A stretch of DNA of 64,000 bases from DASQPR01 sp963724705 (GTDB lineage: Bacteria > Actinomycetota > Actinomycetes > Mycobacteriales > Micromonosporaceae): positions 310,001 through 374,000 of the forward strand of contig CAVRVS010000005.1 of the NCBI GenBank assembly GCA_963724705.1. The letters are read 5' to 3'. The stretch's first letter is position 1. Each line of letters starts with the position of its first letter. Shown here piece by piece: positions 1 to 7,776 of the stretch. Under the pieces are notes generated by a model. The model had not been told where the DNA came from. It ran no database searches and saw only the letters and a program-made list of their open reading frames with translations. The position numbers and the translations under genes are program-made.

Positions 1-135
1 ATCGGACGGTACGGGCTGGCGTGCGGTGGCGTAGACCTTCGCGGCGCCGCGGGCGAGCAACTCGTCCACGAACGCCTTGCCGAGGCCCCGCTGGCCGCCG
101 GTCACGAGGACGGTCGCTCCTTCGATGGTGGTCAT
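1..135 (-). CDS. SDR family oxidoreductase, N-terminal fragment (runs off window)
   Basis: Only the first 45 codons are present, read leftwards from ATG at 135. They hold a Rossmann beta-strand followed by the SDR nucleotide-binding glycine motif TGGQRGLGKAF, then the helix and second strand (AAKVYATAR). An AGGAAGG Shine-Dalgarno sits 8 nt before the ATG. Family knowledge: NAD(P)-dependent short-chain dehydrogenases; the substrate cannot be told. It is divergent from the CGNR regulator at 263, and the shared intergenic region holds nested inverted repeats, so the regulator probably controls it. Confidence 0.8.
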   Translation of the reverse strand, partial: MTTIEGATVLVTGGQRGLGKAFVDELLARGAAKVYATARQPVPSD

Positions 136-189
136 GATGTGTACCTTCCTGGGCTCTCTTTGCGCCGTTTCCGGCGCCGCTACTGGCGC

Positions 190-256
190 TGACATAAGCG
201 AACGGCTTATGACTATGTCACGTTGGATTGGCTCTCGCGACATACCCGAATACACT
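190..256 (+). promoter_or_regulatory. Divergent operator/promoter between SDR gene and CGNR regulator
   Basis: Two nested perfect inverted repeats: TGACATA (190-196) with TATGTCA (214-220), and CATAAGC (193-199) with GCTTATG (205-211). To their right lies TTGGCT (228-233), a 17-bp spacer, and TACACT (251-256). The -10 ends 6 nt before the ATG at 263, so the regulator mRNA would be leaderless. Inference: an autoregulatory operator. Confidence 0.6.
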
Positions 257-262
257 TGGCCT

Positions 263-899
263 ATGTCTTACGCCACAGCCACGAGCCGGTACGGCCTGCG
301 GGAGGCTCCGGCCGGACTCACGCTCGTCCAGGACTTCGTCAACACCCGGGCGATCGGAGGCTACGGTGCCGATCTGCTCGGCGATCGCGACAGCGCCTCG
401 TCGTGGGCGCGTGCCGCGTCGGAGCGGTGGGCCGTCGACCGGGGGATCGACCCGCCGGCGATCGCGCTGTCGGCTTCGGACGTACGGCACCTGCGCGAGC
501 TGCGCGAGGACGTTTGAGCTACTGGTCGGCGGACCGGAGTACGGCGGTCCGGAACGCGACGGGGCGACGAGCGGCCAGGAGTCGATCGACGGCATGACCG
601 TCGCGGCGCCGGTCGCGGCCACGCTCGTTCCCGGCACGGGCGAGGTCACGCTGACACCGAGCGGGTCCGGCTGGCGCTGGCTCGCGTCCGCGCTGTGGAT
701 CGAGACGTACCGGTCGCAAGAGAACGGCACGTGGCCGCGCCTCAAGCGCTGCCGTAACACGGAGTGCGGGTCGACGTTCTACGACGGCTCTCGCAACAAC
801 AGCGGTGTCTGGCATGACGTGCGTACGTGTGGCAACGTCGCCAACCTGCGGGCATCGCGGGCCAGGCGGCGGCCGAGCCAGATCACCGGCCGTCCATGA
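263..899 (+). pseudogene. CGNR zinc-finger transcriptional regulator, frameshifted
   Basis: The N-terminal ABATE-like domain (LTLVQDFVNTR, then LRELRED) is read from ATG 263 and stops at 515-517. The rest continues one base out of phase from about 508-514 to the TGA at 897-899. That second part contains the CGNR zinc finger: CRNTECGSTFYD, then WHDVRTCGNVANLRAS, with the four Cys spaced as the family expects. One extra base near 512 would explain the break. Family knowledge: CGNR proteins are predicted DNA-binding stress regulators. It starts at a leaderless promoter and is followed at once by a long hairpin. It may be a sequencing error rather than a dead gene. Confidence 0.75.
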
Positions 900-960
900 T
901 CCACTGCGGTGGACGATTGGCGTCGTGCTAGGCGACACCAATCGTCCGCGGCGGTGGATC
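898..960 (+). terminator. Long imperfect hairpin after CGNR gene
   Basis: Left arm 898-925 pairs with right arm 933-960 around a 7-nt loop. The stem has about 28 pairs with two mismatches (908/950, 921/937) and two G-T wobbles. It begins on the last two bases of the CGNR stop codon. No T-tract follows. It is probably a terminator, although the stem is unusually long for one. Confidence 0.6.
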
Positions 961-1446
961 AACCGACCGCAACGACCAGGGCGTTGGGCGTTGCTGGCAG
1001 AACGCGGGCTCTGGCCGTACCGGCCCAAGCGGAGCGCACGCGCGACGGTGCGTCGGTATGCGCGGACCCTAGGTCTTGCCCTCCGCGACAGGTCGGCAGC
1101 GAGGGTCGCGGCCAGGCCGGCAGCGAGGGTCACGCGGCGAAAGCATCCGCGGCACGCGGTGAAATTGTTCCGCCAGTGCGTGGTGAAAGGTCACCGCGCC
1201 GACCGCGACACGGAGGAAGCAATCGTCACCCGGAGTCCGCGCTCGTGCCGGAAAGCGGTGACTCTATAGGCACGCGATTGGAATCGTGGCTGCATGAGAT
1301 GGCTTTCGCGGCGTCCTGCGTTGCCGTCGGCCGCTCTCCGCCGGCGTCCTACGCTGCCGCAAGTCGACGGTCGCGTTCCGCCACCGCATGAGCGGGTATC
1401 GGCCGGACGGCCGCGGACGGATCGGATAGGTAAGCTGTCGCGTCGA
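961..1446. other. Non-coding gap before tRNA
   Basis: No reading frame here has a recognisable domain or start signal. The open frames on both strands are Arg/Ala/Ser-rich translations typical of GC-rich non-coding DNA. The tRNA promoter should lie at the right end, but I could not identify it with confidence. Confidence 0.5.
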
Positions 1447-1520
1447 GGGCCGATAGCTCAGCCGGTTAGAGCAGGGGACTCATAATCCCTCGGTCGCGGG
1501 TTCGAGTCCCGCTCGGCCCA
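1447..1520 (+). tRNA. tRNA with CAU anticodon (Met elongator or lysidine-modified Ile2)
   Basis: A complete cloverleaf: acceptor GGGCCGA pairs perfectly with TCGGCCC, discriminator A at 1520, D-arm GCTC/GAGC, anticodon stem GGGGA/TCCCT with loop CTCATAA (anticodon CAT), and T-arm GCGGG TTCGAGT CCCGC. CCA is not encoded. The mature end base is followed by CATC. Whether it reads AUG or, after lysidine modification, AUA cannot be decided by eye. Confidence 0.93.
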
Positions 1521-1572
1521 CATCGTCGATAGCAGCAAAGTCGGCCCACATATTTGGCTGGCGGAGAGCTGG

Positions 1573-1608
1573 TTGTTGTTCGCTGCTATTAGCAGCATAA
1601 TGATGCTA
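1573..1608 (+). promoter_or_regulatory. vapBC promoter with overlapping palindromic operators
   Basis: TTGTTG (1573-1578), 17-bp spacer, CATAAT (1596-1601), then 6 nt to the ATG at 1608, giving a leaderless start. GCTGCT ATT AGCAGC (1582-1596) is a perfect palindrome. It overlaps a second near-perfect 19-bp palindrome, 1590-1608, that covers the -10 and the first base of the start codon. Inference: the VapB binding site for autorepression. Confidence 0.65.
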
Positions 1609-1844
1609 TGGCCACTGCGATCACCATTCGGGACGTGCCCGACGAGACCCGCGACGAGCTTGCCTCGCGGGCCGCGCTCAGCGGTCGATCTCTCCAGGAG
1701 TACGTTCGTTCGCAGTTGATCGAGATCGCCCGGCGGCCGGACGCGGACGTGCTGCTTGCACAGATCCGTGACCGCAAGCAACGTCTCGGCAGTCGGCTGT
1801 CGGTCGAGTCGATCCTCGGCCACCGCGACGCCGATCGCCGATGA
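1608..1844 (+). CDS. vapB: VapB/FitA-type antitoxin
   Basis: 78 aa. The N-terminus ATAITIRDVPDETRDELASRA is a ribbon-helix-helix DNA-binding fold of the FitA/VapB type. The C-terminal half (about residues 45-78) would wrap the toxin. The start is fixed by the leaderless promoter just upstream. The gene overlaps vapC by 4 nt, implying translational coupling. Family knowledge: it neutralises the PIN toxin and represses its own operon. The gene sits next to a tRNA; family knowledge is that many VapC toxins cut tRNA or rRNA, but no target can be inferred here. Confidence 0.85.
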   Translation: MATAITIRDVPDETRDELASRAALSGRSLQEYVRSQLIEIARRPDADVLLAQIRDRKQRLGSRLSVESILGHRDADRR

Positions 1845-2242
1845 CCCTCGTTGTGGACGCCGGTCTCGTGGTAGCGGCGCTCGTGGATAGCGGTCCGGTT
1901 GGCTCGCGGGCGGATCAATTGCTCGCGAGCGATGACTTGGCCGCGCCTCATCTCATGCTGGTGGAAGCGGCCAATGTGCTGCGACGAGCCTCGATCGCCG
2001 GCGAGATTTCGGCAGATGCGGCAACGCTGGCCCACGCGGACCTGCTAAGCCTGAGGATCGAGCTGTTCGCGTACGAGCCGTTCGCCGCGAGAGTGTGGGA
2101 GTTGCGGAAAAATGTCACCGTGTACGACGGTTGGTATGTCGCACTCGCGGAGTCGTTGGATGCGAAGCTCGCGACACTGGACGTCCGCTTGACGAAGGCC
2201 GCCGGACCGCGCTGCGCCTTTGCGGTCCCTGACTTGTGCTGA
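1841..2242 (+). CDS. vapC: PIN-domain ribonuclease toxin VapC
   Basis: 133 aa PIN domain with the acidic metal-binding set visible: D6 in LVVDAGLVV, E42 in MLVEAANVL, D96 in VYDGWYVALAE and D114 in LATLDVRL. Length is normal for VapC. Family knowledge: Mg/Mn-dependent RNase that blocks translation when free of VapB. It overlaps vapB by 4 nt. No inactivating lesion is seen, so the pair looks intact. Confidence 0.87.
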   Translation: MTLVVDAGLVVAALVDSGPVGSRADQLLASDDLAAPHLMLVEAANVLRRASIAGEISADAATLAHADLLSLRIELFAYEPFAARVWELRKNVTVYDGWYVALAESLDAKLATLDVRLTKAAGPRCAFAVPDLC

Positions 2243-2691
2243 TACCACGTCGCTTTCGTTTGGCGAGCCATCGGCTTTCGATATGCGTCAGAGGCGCTTT
2301 CGAATCGCGACAAGATCATGTTGTGCGAACCGCACACGGAGTACTCCCGGTCTCCGACCCGCTCGACGCGTTGACGTTGCTCGCGCTAGCCGGCCAGCTG
2401 CCCAGATCGCTGCGATTCAGGCTTGCGTCTGAGTGATTCGCAGGCGGATTGACGATCAAGCTCAGCGTCCACGGTGCGGGATGATTGGACCGCGGCCACG
2501 AGATGGCACGTGGCGTACCGCTGTACCCGGCTACAAATCGGGGATCGGCAAGTGTGCCGGCGTGCATCGTCACGGCTGCTGACGGGACCCGTCAGTCAAG
2601 GGCTGGACGGCGGCCAACGCCGGTCGTCGAGTAGTGCCCGCTGCTCGAGGATCCCACGTCGGACTCGGCATCAGGACCGAGCACGGGCCGA
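2243..2691. other. Gap without a recognisable gene
   Basis: Several short open frames exist on both strands, but none has a start signal, domain or convincing codon pattern. It may be decayed coding DNA between the toxin gene and the TPR-like remnant. Confidence 0.4.
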
Positions 2692-2845
2692 CTAATCCGA
2701 CAAACTCGGGCCACGCCGGACTTGATCGATCCGGCGGTCGAGCGTGGTTACGTGGATTGAGTCCGCTCCGTACTCCGCCGTGAGCAGTGGCCGCAACGCT
2801 TCGAGATGCGCGAGCCCCTCCTGAGCCCGGCCGCCCAGATGTCGC
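2692..2845 (-). pseudogene. TPR-like C-terminal gene remnant
   Basis: A short minus-strand frame ends in AHLEALRPLLTAEYGADS followed by HVTTLDRRIDQVR, which resembles the last repeat of tetratricopeptide proteins of the kinase/regulator type. No start or upstream portion survives, and the frame runs into the 3' end of the receiver-domain gene. This is a guess from one repeat-like segment. Confidence 0.3.
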
Positions 2846-2851
2846 CCGTTT

Positions 2852-3505
2852 CTATACGGTGGCGCCGAACTTGATGCGTTCCATGAGGTCAATCACATAC
2901 TGAACTGCATTGTCGGCGCTGTTCGCGTACGCAAAGATCCCAGCATGTAGACCCTGGGCAGGATCGAAGTTCGCGGTGAACATCAGAACGGGGAGGCGAA
3001 TGCTTCGCGCTGCCATCGCGTGCAACAGGGTGATGCCAGCCGTGTCGGCCGGATCTTCGGTCTCGCGCCTCATGTCTGTTATCACGATGTCGTACGACGT
3101 ACTCGTGAGTCGCTCAAGCGCCTCCGAGGTCGAGGTGACGGAGTCGACGTGCATGCCGACGCGCGTGAACAGCGATGTCAGCGAGGCGTTTGAGCTTGGA
3201 TGATCGTCAACCCAGAGGATTCGTCCGTCACGCATGATGTCCACTGCATGTTCGAGTCGTGACACCGCTGCGCGACGATCGCTGGCCGGCGGTGCCGCCG
3301 TTTGCCCATCGGCCTCGGCGGTGACCGCCTCCTCAAGTAAATGCTGGGCGAAAGTCAGTTCGACGCCGGGCGCCTTGAGGTGGGACAGGCGCTGGAATTG
3401 CGGAATGAGAGCGCGTCGCAGGGTGAGATAAACGAGTGCGGCGAAGACAACCCAGAGCACGGCGGGGATCGTTTTCACTAAGGTTGTGGAAACGGAGTCG
3501 GGCAT
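2852..3505 (-). CDS. Membrane-tethered response-regulator receiver protein
   Basis: 217 aa. Start chosen at ATG 3505, which has GGAGAG 5 nt upstream. Residues about 10-32 (IPAVLWVVFAALVYLTL) form one transmembrane helix, followed by a charged linker. The rest is a CheY-like receiver fold: ILWVDDHP carries the acidic pair, DIVITDM the phosphoacceptor Asp, and VLMFTAN the conserved Thr. The usual Lys-Pro after the fifth strand is absent; the corresponding stretch reads IFAYANSADN. There is no output domain. It may be an anchored phosphate sink or a pseudo-receiver. Partners are not evident nearby. Confidence 0.75.
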   Translation of the reverse strand: MPDSVSTTLVKTIPAVLWVVFAALVYLTLRRALIPQFQRLSHLKAPGVELTFAQHLLEEAVTAEADGQTAAPPASDRRAAVSRLEHAVDIMRDGRILWVDDHPSSNASLTSLFTRVGMHVDSVTSTSEALERLTSTSYDIVITDMRRETEDPADTAGITLLHAMAARSIRLPVLMFTANFDPAQGLHAGIFAYANSADNAVQYVIDLMERIKFGATV

Positions 3506-3754
3506 GACTCTCCATTGAGGACCAAGGATGTGAGTTCGCGAGTGTAGCTGCCTAGTACGGGCGGCGCGAAACTCATGACCGCCTGTGCTGTCGAACGTGC
3601 TGCTCAACATGCCCTCGGCACGCCGCTGTCACGTGGTTGCCCACACGTCACGGGCAGCGGATCCGCTTCCAGCGGGTTTAGCAACCGCCGGGATGTGATC
3701 TTCGAGGCTTCGGGAATAGGCGTTCGGGTGGCCGTCCCGGGGCAGGATGAAGGT

Positions 3755-4727
3755 ATGAAGCACACGACACTTGGCAGTCTGGACGTGTCCCGTATCGGTC
3801 TCGGCACGATGGGTATGTCCGCGTTCTACACCGGCGCGCAGACCGACGACGCGGCATCGATTCGTACCATCGAACGTGCCCTTGATCTGGGGGTGACGTT
3901 CTTCGACACAGCGGAGATCTACGGGCCGTATGTGAACGAGGAACTCCTCGGCGAGGGCCCTTGGTCGCCGTCGCGACCAGGTCGTGGTCGCGACCAAGTG
4001 GGGCACGATCCGGCACGCCGTGGACAACGAGCGCGGCCTCGACGGCAGCCCCGAAAACCTACGGTTGTCGATCGACGGTTCACTCAAGCGCCTCGGCACC
4101 GACCGCATCGACCTTTATTACCAACACCGCATGGACCCGAATACACCGATCGAAGACACCGTCGGCGCACTCAAGGGATTGATCGAGGCCGGCAAAATCC
4201 GCGGGTACGGCCTATCCGAAGCGGCCGTGAGCACGATCCGCCGGGCGCACGCCGTGCATCCGGTAACCGCGGTGCAAACCGAGTATTCACTGTGGACACG
4301 CGACCCGGAGGCCGAGCTGATTCCGACGCTGCGCGAGCTGGGCATCGGGTTCGTGCCGTATTCGCCGCTCGGCCGCGGCTTCCTCACCGGCGCGATCCGT
4401 TCGACCGAGCACCTCGACGCGTCGGACTTCCGCCGCAACAACCCGCGTTTCGAGGACGAGAACCTCACGGCCAACCTGCGCATCGTCGATGCTGTCGAGG
4501 CCGTCGCGAAACAGGCAAACGCAACGCCCGCGCAGGTTGCGCTCGCGTGGATCCTTGCGCAGGGCGAACACATCGCACCCATTCCGGGTACGAAGCGGGT
4601 CGAGCGCTTGGAGGAGAACGTCGCTGCGGATGCTCTCGTCCTGACGCCGGAGCAGATCGCGACATTGAACGCGATCGAGGCGCCGCTCGGCGACCGGTAC
4701 GCCGATATGACGCCGATCAACCGCTAA
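3755..4727 (+). pseudogene. Aldo/keto reductase, single-base frameshift
   Basis: Codons from ATG 3755 give the AKR N-terminus (LGTMGMSAFY, then FFDTAEIYGPYVNEELLGE). The frame is lost at a GGG run, 3955-3957. Dropping one G restores the expected EALGRRRDQVVVATKWG, and the second frame then continues to 4727 with GSLKRLGTDRIDLYYQHRMD and the C-terminal IPGTKR. Family knowledge: NADPH-dependent reductases of carbonyls; catalytic Asp and Tyr lie in FFDTAEIYG. Everything except the one base looks intact, so sequencing error is a real option. AAGG precedes the ATG closely. Confidence 0.85.
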
Positions 4728-4808
4728 CAACATCCGACACTCGGCCCCCGGGGTAGGGCAGGCTGCGAGGCGGTGGCTGCCCATGTGCCCTGGGAGCCAG
4801 CCGGAGTA

Positions 4809-4838
4809 TTGCTACGGATATGTATCGAGCAGTAGTAT
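4809..4838 (+). promoter_or_regulatory. Promoter of second vapBC operon
   Basis: TTGCTA (4809-4814), 18-bp spacer, TAGTAT (4833-4838), then 7 nt to ATG 4846, so probably leaderless. GTATCG occurs twice in the promoter and start region as a possible regulator half-site repeat. Confidence 0.5.
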
Positions 4839-4845
4839 CGTATAT

Positions 4846-5055
4846 ATGAAGACCATGATCGATCTGGACGACGAAGCGCTGGCCCTAGCAGCGAAGGAAC
4901 TCGGTACGACGACCAAGAAGGACACCGTCAACGCGGCACTCGACTTCGTCGCCGAGCGCCGTCGCCGTATCGAACAGCTCCTCGACGACCCCTACGCGTT
5001 CGGCGTGGGGCCGGACATCACCGACCCGGAGGTCATGCGGCAGGCGCGGCGGTGA
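4846..5055 (+). CDS. vapB: VapB-family antitoxin
   Basis: 69 aa from ATG 4846. MIDLDDEALALAAKELGT followed by TKKDTVNAAL is the arc-like ribbon-helix-helix typical of actinobacterial VapB. The C-terminus VGPDITDPEVMRQARR is the kind of tail that docks onto PIN toxins. A longer upstream frame exists, but the family starts here and the promoter supports it. It overlaps the toxin gene by 4 nt (GTGA). It differs from the first VapB (78 aa, FitA-like), so the two pairs are unlikely to cross-neutralise. Confidence 0.85.
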   Translation: MKTMIDLDDEALALAAKELGTTTKKDTVNAALDFVAERRRRIEQLLDDPYAFGVGPDITDPEVMRQARR

Positions 5056-5489
5056 CCGCACCGGTTGGTCCCGGCCAGCTGTATTTGATCGACACCTCCG
5101 CGCACGCTCGGAGCAACCTGACGCCGGTCCGCAACGTCATCGCGGGTCTCATCACCGACCGTGCTGCCGCCACGTGCGTCACCGTCGATCTCGAGGCAGG
5201 TTATTCAGGTCGAGATCTCGCCGATGTGCGAGCCATCGCTCAGCGCCGGCGTGCGCTGTATGTCGTGCTGCCCATCAGCGAGGCTATTGCTGAACGTGCG
5301 CGTGACGTTCAGGTCCGGATGGCCGCGCGTGGCCATCACCGAGCCGCGGGCGTCATCGATCTTCTCACCGCCGCCGTGGCCGAGCATCACGGTGCGGTCG
5401 TCCTTCACTACGACGCGGACTTCGAGCACATCGCGGCGACGACCGGACAGCAGCACGCTTGGATCGTCCCGCGCGGCAGCATCGACTGA
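5052..5489 (+). CDS. vapC: PIN-domain ribonuclease toxin VapC
   Basis: 145 aa, GTG start overlapping the antitoxin stop. PIN acidic residues: D14 in LIDTSAHAR, E48 in VDLEAGYS, D103 in VIDLLTAAVAEHH, and D121/D123 in HYDADFEHIA. This is the VapC subclass with the HYDxDFxxIA C-terminal motif. Full length and apparently intact. Known role: sequence-specific RNase toxin; target not inferable here. Confidence 0.88.
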   Translation: MTAPVGPGQLYLIDTSAHARSNLTPVRNVIAGLITDRAAATCVTVDLEAGYSGRDLADVRAIAQRRRALYVVLPISEAIAERARDVQVRMAARGHHRAAGVIDLLTAAVAEHHGAVVLHYDADFEHIAATTGQQHAWIVPRGSID

Positions 5490-5526
5490 ACTTCGCCCGA
5501 TCGCGTCGGCGGCCCGTCGGAACCCG

Positions 5527-6366
5527 CTAGGGCGCGGGCAGGAGCGCGTTGGCCGAATCCCACAGCGCGCCCGGGTTGATGCGCGTCGGATGCTTGGCGA
5601 TCATCGCGTCGTAGAGTTCCCGAGCGGTCGGCTTCGCTTCCAGGAACGTCTCGACATCCCGGATGTACTGCCGGGTGGCCTCGATAGTGGCCGGATCATC
5701 GGGGCGTTCGGCCCGCTTGTGCCCGGAGACGACCTCCTTGGGCCGCAACGACTCCACTGTGTCCAGTGCCGCCAACCATCGCTCCCGGCCGCCCGACGCC
5801 GATTCCGCCAGATACAGGTGTACGTCGTTGTAGACCGAGTCACCGGCGACCACGAGATCGATCGACGGCGCGTGCAAGCAGGTCGTGCTGTCGGTGTCGC
5901 TGTGGCCGAGCGCCACGACAGTCAGCTCTTCGTCTTCGAGCTCGATAGCCGGCTCGCTCAACGGTTCGGCGATGATCCGGTCCGGGATCTGGCCCGGGAA
6001 GTGTGAACTCCAGGTCTGCTCGACCATCTCCGGTGTGTTGGTCTGCATCACTTCGACGACGGCCGGCGCTGCGACGAAGCGTGCCTGTGGGAAGCGTTCG
6101 AGGACGACGCTGGCGCCGAACCAGTGGTCGCCGTGGCCGTGCGTGGCGTAGATCGTGGTGAGATTCTTGCCGCTGGCGGCGACCCAGTCGGTGAGGTCAC
6201 GGGCCTGCTCGGTCGTCATCAGCGGATCGACGAGAACGGCATCGGTCTCGCCCGAGATCAGCGTCGCGGATATCGGCGACCACGTGACCGCCGTCTGGCC
6301 GGGCGGGATCGCTTTGTTCTTCGCCGGGGTGACTGGGGCGACAAACACGTCGTACGACAGTGCCAT
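5527..6366 (-). CDS. MBL-fold metallo-hydrolase
   Basis: 279 aa. The metal-binding HGHGDH motif is at residues 76-81, preceded by LVDPLM and followed by the later ligands in LGHSDTDSTT and VAGDSVYNDVHLY, plus VVSGHKR. GAGGAG lies about 6 nt before the ATG at 6366. The C-terminal 50 residues form a helical tail. Known fold: binuclear Zn hydrolases (lactonase, glyoxalase II, sulfatase types); the substrate is not predictable. It is convergent with vapC and divergent from the MerR-VOC gene. Confidence 0.85.
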   Translation of the reverse strand: MALSYDVFVAPVTPAKNKAIPPGQTAVTWSPISATLISGETDAVLVDPLMTTEQARDLTDWVAASGKNLTTIYATHGHGDHWFGASVVLERFPQARFVAAPAVVEVMQTNTPEMVEQTWSSHFPGQIPDRIIAEPLSEPAIELEDEELTVVALGHSDTDSTTCLHAPSIDLVVAGDSVYNDVHLYLAESASGGRERWLAALDTVESLRPKEVVSGHKRAERPDDPATIEATRQYIRDVETFLEAKPTARELYDAMIAKHPTRINPGALWDSANALLPAP

Positions 6367-6486
6367 GTGGACTCCTCAGCTCGGTACACGGGCGACGTGA
6401 GATCCGTTCACCAATCGAGCGTAGGTTCGCACGCGCCATCGATCAGGCGTTTCCGAGCGCCGGTGAGAATGCGTGGACCGCAACTC

Positions 6487-6517
6487 TTGAACCTGACGTG
6501 ACGTCAGGTTCTATGCT
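6487..6517 (+). promoter_or_regulatory. MerR-type promoter: 19-bp spacer and perfect 11-bp inverted repeat
   Basis: TTGAAC (6487-6492) and TATGCT (6512-6517) are separated by 19 bp, the over-long spacing that MerR activators correct by untwisting DNA. The spacer region holds a perfect inverted repeat, GAACCTGACGT (6489-6499) and ACGTCAGGTTC (6501-6511), centred on 6500. The -10 ends 6 nt before ATG 6524, so the mRNA should be leaderless. Confidence 0.85.
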
Positions 6518-6523
6518 CGGCTC

Positions 6524-7345
6524 ATGCCGCCCACCACTAACGTCGTCGAGTCGACGTGGCGGATCGGTGCGCTGGCCACCGAGACCGGGCTGACGGTCCG
6601 TACGCTCCATCACTACGACGCGATCGGGCTGGTCCGACCGTCGGCACGTACGCCTGGCGGTCATCGCGTCTATGCGAGACCGGACGTCGAGCGGCTCTAC
6701 GCGGCTCTCGTGTTGCGGAGCCTCGGCGTGCCGCTGTCGGAGATCGCTGCCCGCATGAAGGATCCGACGTGGGATCTGCGGACCGCGGCCGCCCGCCAGC
6801 GCGCCGAACTCGACGCTCAGATCGAAGCGATCAGCCGCCTGCGGCAGCGTGTCGACGACCTATTGCCGGTCTCGATCAGCGCGGGCGCCAACCCCGAGGT
6901 CGATCCGACGTCGGTCATCCGCGAGATGCAACGCGCCGCCGCTCGCCCTTTCGCGGTACGGCAAGTTCTGGCGCTGCTGCCGTACGAGGACGTCGAGGCG
7001 GCGCAACGTCGGCTGGTCGACATGTTCGACTTCGAGGCCGGCACGGTAACCCGAGACGACACCGGGACTGTCGTGCACGCCGAGGTCATGGCCGGGCGCG
7101 GATTCGTACACCTGCATCCGCCGACCGCCTATCTCGCGTCGCCGGGCATGGACGGTGTCGCCAGTGCTGCCGTGGTGGCCAGCGTGACCGATGTTGATGA
7201 GCACGCCGCCCGCGCAGTCAGCCGTGGCGGCCGGCTGCTGTACGGACCGGCCGACATGCCGTACGGCGTCCGTGAGTACGGCGTACGCGATCACGAAGGA
7301 CACCCGTGGAGCTTTCAGGCTCCGCTACCCGAGAGGCGGACGTGA
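6524..7345 (+). CDS. MerR-family regulator fused to a VOC (glyoxalase-like) sensor domain
   Basis: 273 aa. Residues about 10-80 are the MerR winged helix (WRIGALATETGLTVRTLHHY, then GGHRVYARPD), then a dimerisation helix around 90-115. Residues about 150-273 look like a PhnB/VOC-type domain ending EYGVRDHEGHPWSFQAP. Inference: the VOC half binds the inducer. The promoter is an MerR operator, so it should autoregulate. The next gene, a separate VOC protein, starts inside its stop codon, suggesting shared chemistry. No metal-sensing Cys cluster is seen. Confidence 0.85.
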   Translation: MPPTTNVVESTWRIGALATETGLTVRTLHHYDAIGLVRPSARTPGGHRVYARPDVERLYAALVLRSLGVPLSEIAARMKDPTWDLRTAAARQRAELDAQIEAISRLRQRVDDLLPVSISAGANPEVDPTSVIREMQRAAARPFAVRQVLALLPYEDVEAAQRRLVDMFDFEAGTVTRDDTGTVVHAEVMAGRGFVHLHPPTAYLASPGMDGVASAAVVASVTDVDEHAARAVSRGGRLLYGPADMPYGVREYGVRDHEGHPWSFQAPLPERRT

Positions 7346-7683
7346 TGAGCGGAGAAGCGTCATACATCGAGCTGGGCGTACGGGATGCCAACGCGGCCCG
7401 CGCGTTCTACGGCCGGCTGCTCGGCTGGCAGGCGTCCGGCGACAGCGGACCGGGGCAGGTCGATTTGCCGACGCTGCCGATCGGGATCCACGACGGCGAC
7501 GACTCCGCGATCTTCGAGGTCTTCTTCTCGGTCGAGGACCTCGATGCATCGTTGGCCCAGGTCGCGCAGCTCGGAGGGCGGGTCACCAGTGACGTGAACG
7601 AGAGTCCAGGGTTCGGCCGCTGGGCCGAGTGTGCCGACGACCAGGGTGTCCGATTCGGGCTGCGCCAACCCGAGACGGCCTAG
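7345..7683 (+). CDS. VOC family protein
   Basis: 112 aa from ATG 7345, which overlaps the MerR-VOC stop (TGATG); GTG 7342 is an alternative. One beta-alpha-beta-beta-beta unit pair: YIELGVRDANAARAFYGRLL at the N-terminus and FGRWAECADDQGVRFGL near the end, the usual layout of small bleomycin-resistance/glyoxalase-like proteins. Substrate unknown. Translational coupling to the MerR-VOC regulator suggests it acts on the compound the regulator senses. Confidence 0.85.
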   Translation: MSGEASYIELGVRDANAARAFYGRLLGWQASGDSGPGQVDLPTLPIGIHDGDDSAIFEVFFSVEDLDASLAQVAQLGGRVTSDVNESPGFGRWAECADDQGVRFGLRQPETA

Positions 7684-7685
7684 GC

Positions 7686-7713
7686 CGCCAGCTCGGTATC
7701 GCCAGCTCGGTAT
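7686..7713. repeat. Exact 14-bp tandem duplication
   Basis: CGCCAGCTCGGTAT at 7686-7699 is repeated immediately at 7700-7713, between the converging VOC and DMT genes. Probably a recent slippage duplication. Confidence 0.8.
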
Positions 7714-7776
7714 GCAGAACGCCGGCAGATAGAACTAGGCGGCCTACTCCGCGCCGGCAAAGACTGGCGAACCCTA

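Noticed and set aside
1458..1823. Minus-strand gene across the tRNA and vapB
   Set aside because: It runs through a perfect tRNA cloverleaf and the antisense of an evident antitoxin gene.
2236..2436. Small plus-strand gene after vapC
   Set aside because: No Shine-Dalgarno, promoter or domain; composition like other non-coding frames nearby.
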